Positions 58,741-64,000 of a stretch of DNA of 64,000 bases are shown one piece after another (the stretch's first letter is position 1; each line of letters begins with the position of its first letter). The stretch comes from Dastarcus helophoroides (Eukaryota; Arthropoda; Insecta; Coleoptera; Bothrideridae). The stretch is taken from NCBI GenBank assembly GCA_028583605.1, contig CM053328.1:28803578-28867577 (forward strand). Reading direction: 5' to 3'. Below the pieces are notes generated by a model. That model did not search any database, was not told where the DNA came from, and saw only the letters and a program-made list of their open reading frames with translations. The position numbers and the translations under genes are program-made.

Positions 58741-59180
58741 TAATTTAAAATAATGTTGCTTGATGTCTGCCATATATTTACCTCATGTTAAGCTGATTAG
58801 AATATATATGTATACAACTTGTCAACAAACTGTTAGGGAGCAAGAATAGTAAATAAGTTTTTTGATGTTCTTACCATTTAGTAGGTGAAAATTCGAATAT
58901 TCCAATTAGATGTAACTTGTTACCAAGTAGGGTGTGAAATTTATTTACTATTCTCATGTTTTAAAAGTTCAGCTTACTCAAAATGTAGAATACTTTTTGT
59001 AATATATAAAGTTAAATTTAGTTCCTAAAAATTTAGAGTGAATCTTCATTTTGTACTTTATACTTCCTTTTATTTTTTTCATCGTTATACAAAGAGATTG
59101 TTTAATTAATTTAGTGTGATTTTGCTTTGTATATTTATACCTTTGTAGTGAATAATAAATGTTGTTTTATAATTGTTGTT
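58741..59180 (+). other. Ly6 3' UTR with an inverted repeat
   Basis: Non-coding sequence between the stop codon and the poly(A) signal. GAATAGTAAATAA (58844-58856) and TTATTTACTATTC (58941-58953) are perfect 13-bp inverted repeats that could form a hairpin with a loop of about 85 nt. Confidence 0.6.
59154..59159 (+). terminator. Polyadenylation signal AATAAA of the Ly6 gene
   Basis: Canonical AATAAA 414 bp after the stop codon, followed within 20 bases by a T-rich tract (GTTGTTTTATAATTGTTGTT), as expected downstream of a cleavage site. Confidence 0.6.
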
Positions 59181-59250
59181 TTTTCATAAAGTAAATTTTT
59201 TTCAAAATTTTATGATACTGTTTTAGAAATTGGAAAGTTCTTAACTGAGA

Positions 59251-59465
59251 CAATATTACGACCAAAAAACCACCAAGAAACCAGAAAGATTAAAAAACAA
59301 CAAATTTGCTCCAACGCATTTCGATAGCCAAGTTATCATCTTCAGAGAGATAGCTTGGCTATTGAAATGCGCTAGGGCAATCTTTCTTGGTGTTAGGGGA
59401 CAATATTTGTATTTTAATTTTTGAAGATAACCAAGGACCAGTCCATTTCACCAAAATGAATTTTA
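59251..59465. repeat. Fold-back repeat family, copy 6
   Basis: Contains ACCAAGAAACCAGAAAGATT, GATAGCCAAGTTATCATCTT, its partner AGAGATAGCTTGGCTATTGA, and the end ACCAAGGACCAGTCCATTTC. It is the largest copy, with the central hairpin GATAGCCAAG/CTTGGCTAT preserved. Confidence 0.7.
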
Positions 59466-60759
59466 ATATTTTTTATTTCTCTTTAAAATCTGAGCTTTGG
59501 AATTAAATTTAAGTTTAAAACTCAAACTCTTGTTAATGAAATTCTGAAAATAAAATCAAAGTTGTGAGGTTTCATTTGACATTAAAACCAAAATTTAGCA
59601 AATAATTTGCGTTTAATTCATAATTAAAAAAAATTCTGTTATTTTGACCAGGGCTTCGAATCGGAACTGAACCAAACAACAAACCGTTATTTTTGCAGGA
59701 ACGAAAACCGGAACAGAACTGAAAAAAATAGCTGTTTATTTCAGTTCGTTGAATTTGTATGTTCTTAAAATAATTTTTACTTTGCCCTATAGTTTGGGAT
59801 TTTTTTAGAAATTGCCTTTTCAAAATTTTAAACAAATTCATGCAAGTTTCATCTCAAAATTACGAGTTTACTTTAAAGAACATTTTTTTGAAAGTTCTAT
59901 TAGAAACTTACAATTTCCACTCTTTCTAGGGAAATGTCAATTTTATTCTTAAAATTTCAAGCCAAATTGAATTTTAAGTTGTATGACTTGAATATTCTTT
60001 TTTTTAAATTTTCGGTTTTTTTTTGAGATTGGACCTTTTTCTCGAAATTTTTATTTTCCTAAAATTTCGGGTTTAAAATAAAAATTTTATATGCTATTGT
60101 AAATATGAACTCAAGCAGTGGTCTTTTTCATTGAAGCCCAGTTCTTGGCAATTTTCTTTGCAAATTTGAATTTTTCCGAAAATTCCAACCTTTTCTTCAC
60201 AACAAACACTCAAAATTTGTTTTTTTTTTCTCAAACTTGGATTTTCCTTTTTATAATCTAATACCCCTATCTTTTAAAGTTATTAATAAAAATTTCGAGT
60301 TTTCTTGAATTTTTTCCTTCAAATTTCACTTTAATTTAAATATGCCCTATTTTTTTTCGAAATTTCAAATTCTTATGATTTTTTTACGATACCGAGCTCA
60401 TACAACTTCCAAAATTCCTGGATTTGGCTTTTTTTTCTCAAAATTTGCGACAAAATCTCGCTATTTCTAATTTTTCCTAGAAATTGGGAATTTCAGTCAA
60501 CATTTCGAAGAGAAAAATACAACATTTATATCCCAATTTAAAGGGTAAACTTGAAACGATGACATTGTTAAAATTCCAATTTTTATCTACTTTTGTTTAC
60601 GCTATATTAGACTTTTTTCTTAAAATTTTGACTTTAGCCTCGAATCTGCGTTTTTTTTCAGATTGTTTTGAATTTAGGCAACTTTAAAATCGAAATTTAG
60701 TTAAGTCTTGAATTCAGTTTTGTAGGATTAGTTCAAAATTTAAAAATTGGTAATTTGGA

Positions 60760-62843
60760 AAATTAGATTCTTCAGCAAAATTAAAAAATTTCTGGAACGG
60801 TACGAATTTTGAAAAAATGTCGAAGGTTATAGCAAAAATTCAAACTTTTGAAATAAAAATTGGAAATTTCGATAAAAACTTCAAATTTTGAATAAAGCTA
60901 TATTTAACTTCGAAAAAAGTTCCAATCTTCATGACTAAAAGGTAAAACTTTTCAAAAAAGATCAAAATCCTGAAAAAATTCAAATATTTCAAACGTAGCT
61001 ATTTTGAAAAAAGTGAAAAATTTCGGGAAAGTCGAAATTATTAAAGAAAGAATTAAAACTTCCAGAAATAGTAAAAAGTTTGAGCTAAAGTGGAAATTTT
61101 AAAAAAAAAAGTTGGACGATTTCAAAATAAAATATTTCAACTTCATCATATTATAAAAAATCCAAACTTTTGAAAAAAGAGGAAATTTTCCACAAAAATC
61201 AAATGCTGAAAAAATTACAGCTTCGAGGAAAAGTCGAAATTTTTTTGATAAAAGTTGTAATTTTCAAAAAAAGTCTAATTTCGGAAAAATGTTCGAAAAT
61301 ATTAAAAATGTCGAAATTTTGAGAAAAATTTTATTTTTCAATTAACAACAATTAAGGGAAAACCTAATTTTTCTAATAAAAGTTCAATTTCCTACATAAA
61401 AGTCAAAATCTTGAGAAAAAGTCGAAATTTAAAAAAAAATCTTAGTTTTCAAAAAAGATCCAAGCTTTGAGAAATTGTCAAAAGTTGGACCAAGGTCAAA
61501 AATCTAAAAAAATATTATAAAAAATCCAAACTTTTGAAAAAAGAGGAAATTTTCCACAAAAATCAAATGCTGAAAAAATTACAGCTTAGAGGAAAAGTCG
61601 AATTTTTTTTGATAAAAGTCGTAATTTTCAAAAAAAGTCTTATTTCGGAAAAATGTTCGAAAATATTAAAAATGTCGAAATTTTGAGAAAAATTTTATTT
61701 TTTAATTAACAACAATTAAAGGAAAACCTAATTTTTCTAATAAAAGTTCAATTTACTACATAAAAGTCAAAATCTTGAGAAAAAGTCGAAATTTAAAAAA
61801 AAAATCTTAGTTTTCAAAAAAGATCAAAGCTTTGAGAAATTGTCAAAAGTTAGGACCAAGGTCAAAAATCTAAGAAAAAGGGGTAGAAGTTTTTAAAAGT
61901 CAGTTTCTCAACATCATTAGGTTTACAGAAACAATCAAAATAAAAAAAAATAACAATTTGGAGAAAAGATCGAAATTATATATAAAGATTTTCAAAAAAT
62001 TTAGGATTTAGGAAAATATTAAAATCCTAAAGAAAGGCCAAATTGAAAAAGTTTTGTGATTAATAAAATAATAAACATTTGAAAAAAGTAGAAGCTAAAA
62101 AAAATAACATTTGAATTTCAAAGTTTTCAAAATATAAAAACGAAATGCTTTAAAGAAATCGAAAAATGTTTAAGAATGTTCAATAAAAATCCAAGGCAGA
62201 CTTTTCAAAAGGTAATCATTTTTAGAAAGTCCAAACTTTGCGAAAATTGAAAAAATGTTGAATAAGAAAAATAACACAAGAGGGAGTCGATATCTGCAAA
62301 AAGTGAAAACTTTGAAAAAATCCAAATTTTTAGAAAGAATTGAAATGTTTTGAAAGAATCGAATTTAAAATTAGTTAGATTTGCAAAAAAAGATGAAATT
62401 TCGACTCTGAAGTTTCTAATATTCACAAAAATAGGGTCAAACATTCAAACTTCGAGATCAATTCCAAATTATTAAATAAAATTTGAAATTAAAAAAAAAA
62501 TAAAACCTTTAACAAATAAAAAGTTATAAAAGTAAAATATTCAAAAAAACCAAAACCAACCAAATAAGACAGAATTTTAAGGGATTTGAAATTTTCAAAA
62601 AAATCAAAATTTTGAAAAAAGTCGAAATTTTCAAAATCATGTTAAAATTTCGAAAATTTGGAAGTCGAATGAGAAAAGATCGACTTTGTGAAAAAGTGGG
62701 TTTTTATTGTCGAAATTTTCGAAATAAGCCAAAATTTGCATTAAAAATTGAATTCTTTAAAAAAGTCGAAACATTCAAAATAGTATATAACCAAAGAATC
62801 CTTTCTCTTTTTTTACCTAAGCGAAAGCGCGGGTATCAGCTAA
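60760..62843 (+). mobile_element. Helitron-like element, copy 2, nested in the hAT element
   Basis: Ends GCGCGGGTATCAGCTAA at 62843, followed by a T-run. The uninterrupted hAT sequence at about 21575 suggests insertion between A and T, as Helitrons do. Its last 200 bp or so align with the copy ending at 57574. The start is uncertain; A-rich quasi-repeats begin near 60760. No Rep/helicase is encoded. Confidence 0.5.
61148..61875 (+). repeat. 364-bp tandem duplication, two nearly identical units
   Basis: ATATTATAAAAAATCCAAAC starts at 61148 and 61512. The two units differ at only about ten visible positions over 364 bp, far less than the neighbouring quasi-repeats, so the duplication is recent. 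Confidence 0.88.
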
Positions 62844-64000
62844 TTTTTTTAATAAAGTTGGAGGTTTTTTTGAAGCTTGAACTTAAAATGAACCCAGAAT
62901 CCAAAGTTTCAGCCTGAAATTCTTAAACTCGAAAAATCGAGAAATATTTTCTTCAAATTTTAAGCATTATCAGAGTAGTTATATACTGTAATATCTAAAA
63001 AAAGAGAGAACATTTCCTGAATTATGTTAGAAAATCAATTTCAATAAAAACTTAAAAAATTAAAAAAACGAGTCAGTGTTTAGAGAAAAAAATTGAATTC
63101 CTCTACCGAAATTTGTCATGTCAACATTTAAATAAAAAAATGAAAATTCCAAAAAAACTATATTTGGCAAATTGCGAATATTTTAAACTCGACTTTTTCC
63201 GAAAATTGCAACTGTTTTTCATAAAATTCACCTATAAAAATGACTTCGATTTTACGACATTTTACAAGTTTTTCTAAAATGAAATTTGATTTTCTGAAAA
63301 TTCTGACTTTTTCTCTAAATTTGTTTTTTTCGAGATTATTTCTTTATTTTCTACTTTTTTAATTACTTTCTCTTGGAATTTCGGATATTATGCATAAATT
63401 TTGATCGTTTTCTCGAAATTTGAACAGTATTTTTCGAAATTTATTTTTCCTACTGTTTAGCTTTTACTGTATTTTTTTGACCTACTGAATTTCCACTTGT
63501 TTCTTCAATTTTATCTTATTCACCGTACAATATGCACCTCAAAACTCGACGCTGTGCTTCTAAGAATTTCTGCCTCCTCCTTATTTCGGCTTTTTCTCAA
63601 AATTCATATATTTTGTCCAAATTTGAGATAAAATTTTATTAGAATGTTATATTTAAGAATAATATTAGAATCTTTCGAGACAAAGCTGTCATTGTAAAGT
63701 TCAATTTTGTTAAAATTTAAATAAAATAAAATTCTGAAAGAAATATTTTTGAATATTTCAATTCCTTTACAAAATTTATCTTTTGGAAATTTCGACTCTT
63801 TTTAGAAATACCAGCTTTTTTTGAAATATTTCGAAGGGTTTATGTTTTAATGCAAATTCAATATGATGACTTTTTCCTGGAAATTTTTTTCGAAATTTAG
63901 ACTGATTTAAAAATTCGATCCCTCAAATTCGCACATCTCAGTAATACAGTATAAGTAGCCGGAAGATTTCCTGGTTTCGTTTTTTTGCCAATCAATTCTC

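Larger units (their letters stand above)
59649..64000 (+). mobile_element. hAT-type element, CAGGGCTTCGAACCGG family, copy 3, right end not seen
   Basis: Starts CAGGGCTTCGAATCGGAACT at 59649 and follows the copy at 17692 through its first kilobase. It matches that copy's right part again at about 62845-63060 (CTTAAAATGAACCC against CTTAAATTGAACTC). Where the 17692 copy ends, this one continues in unrelated AT-rich sequence to the window edge without a CGAAGCCCTG terminus. A Helitron-like insertion separates the two matching parts. Confidence 0.7.

Overview
The window is AT-rich, intron-bearing insect nuclear DNA. A beetle is a guess, based on the style of the Ly6 gene and the transposon mix. 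It holds very little host coding sequence. On the + strand lies one complete three-exon gene (47136-58740) for a 148-residue GPI-anchored Ly6/three-finger protein with ten cysteines; its first intron is 11.1 kb. On the - strand at 605-653 lies the first coding exon of a second secreted protein. It has the same length (49 nt) and splice phase (1) as Ly6 exon 1, so it is probably a Ly6 paralogue whose other exons lie left of the window.

Nearly everything else is layered mobile DNA. 1.2-10.5 kb: two tail-to-tail Jockey-like LINE copies; the second is split by a 6.0 kb hAT element, which itself carries a 2.6 kb TIR transposon with an intact 616-residue ORF. 10.5-17.4 kb: AT-rich filler, fold-back repeats, a long-inverted-repeat element, a degenerate LINE and a Penelope fragment. 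17.7-22.1 kb: a hAT element holding a second, inverted copy of the long-inverted-repeat element. 23.9-27.4 kb: a LINE split by another hAT element. 27.8-30.4 kb: LINE, mariner and possible LTR debris. 31.5-35.1 kb: a second copy of the 17.7 kb hAT family. 36.3-39.8 kb: a hAT element inserted in a mariner 5' end and carrying a nearly whole Penelope-like element with hammerhead-like motifs. 41.7-45.9 kb: a LINE split by a 5'-truncated RNase-H LINE. 45.9-46.4 kb: a small hAT element. 59.6 kb to the end: a third, incomplete copy of the 17.7 kb hAT family.

Many insertions could be dated relative to each other because target-site duplications and terminal repeats are visible (8 bp for hAT, 13 bp for the RNase-H LINE). 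LINEs are generally the oldest layer.

The most unusual property is a T/A-rich quasi-repetitive text built on words such as AAATTTCGA, GAAAAAGTC and their complements. It fills the hAT interiors and most of Ly6 intron 1. In that intron it forms T-rich tandem units of about 0.9 kb, then flips to A-rich higher-order units that end in a Helitron-like 3' terminus.

Coordinates of decayed element edges are approximate. Superfamily names come from termini, target duplications and protein motifs read by eye, not from database searches.
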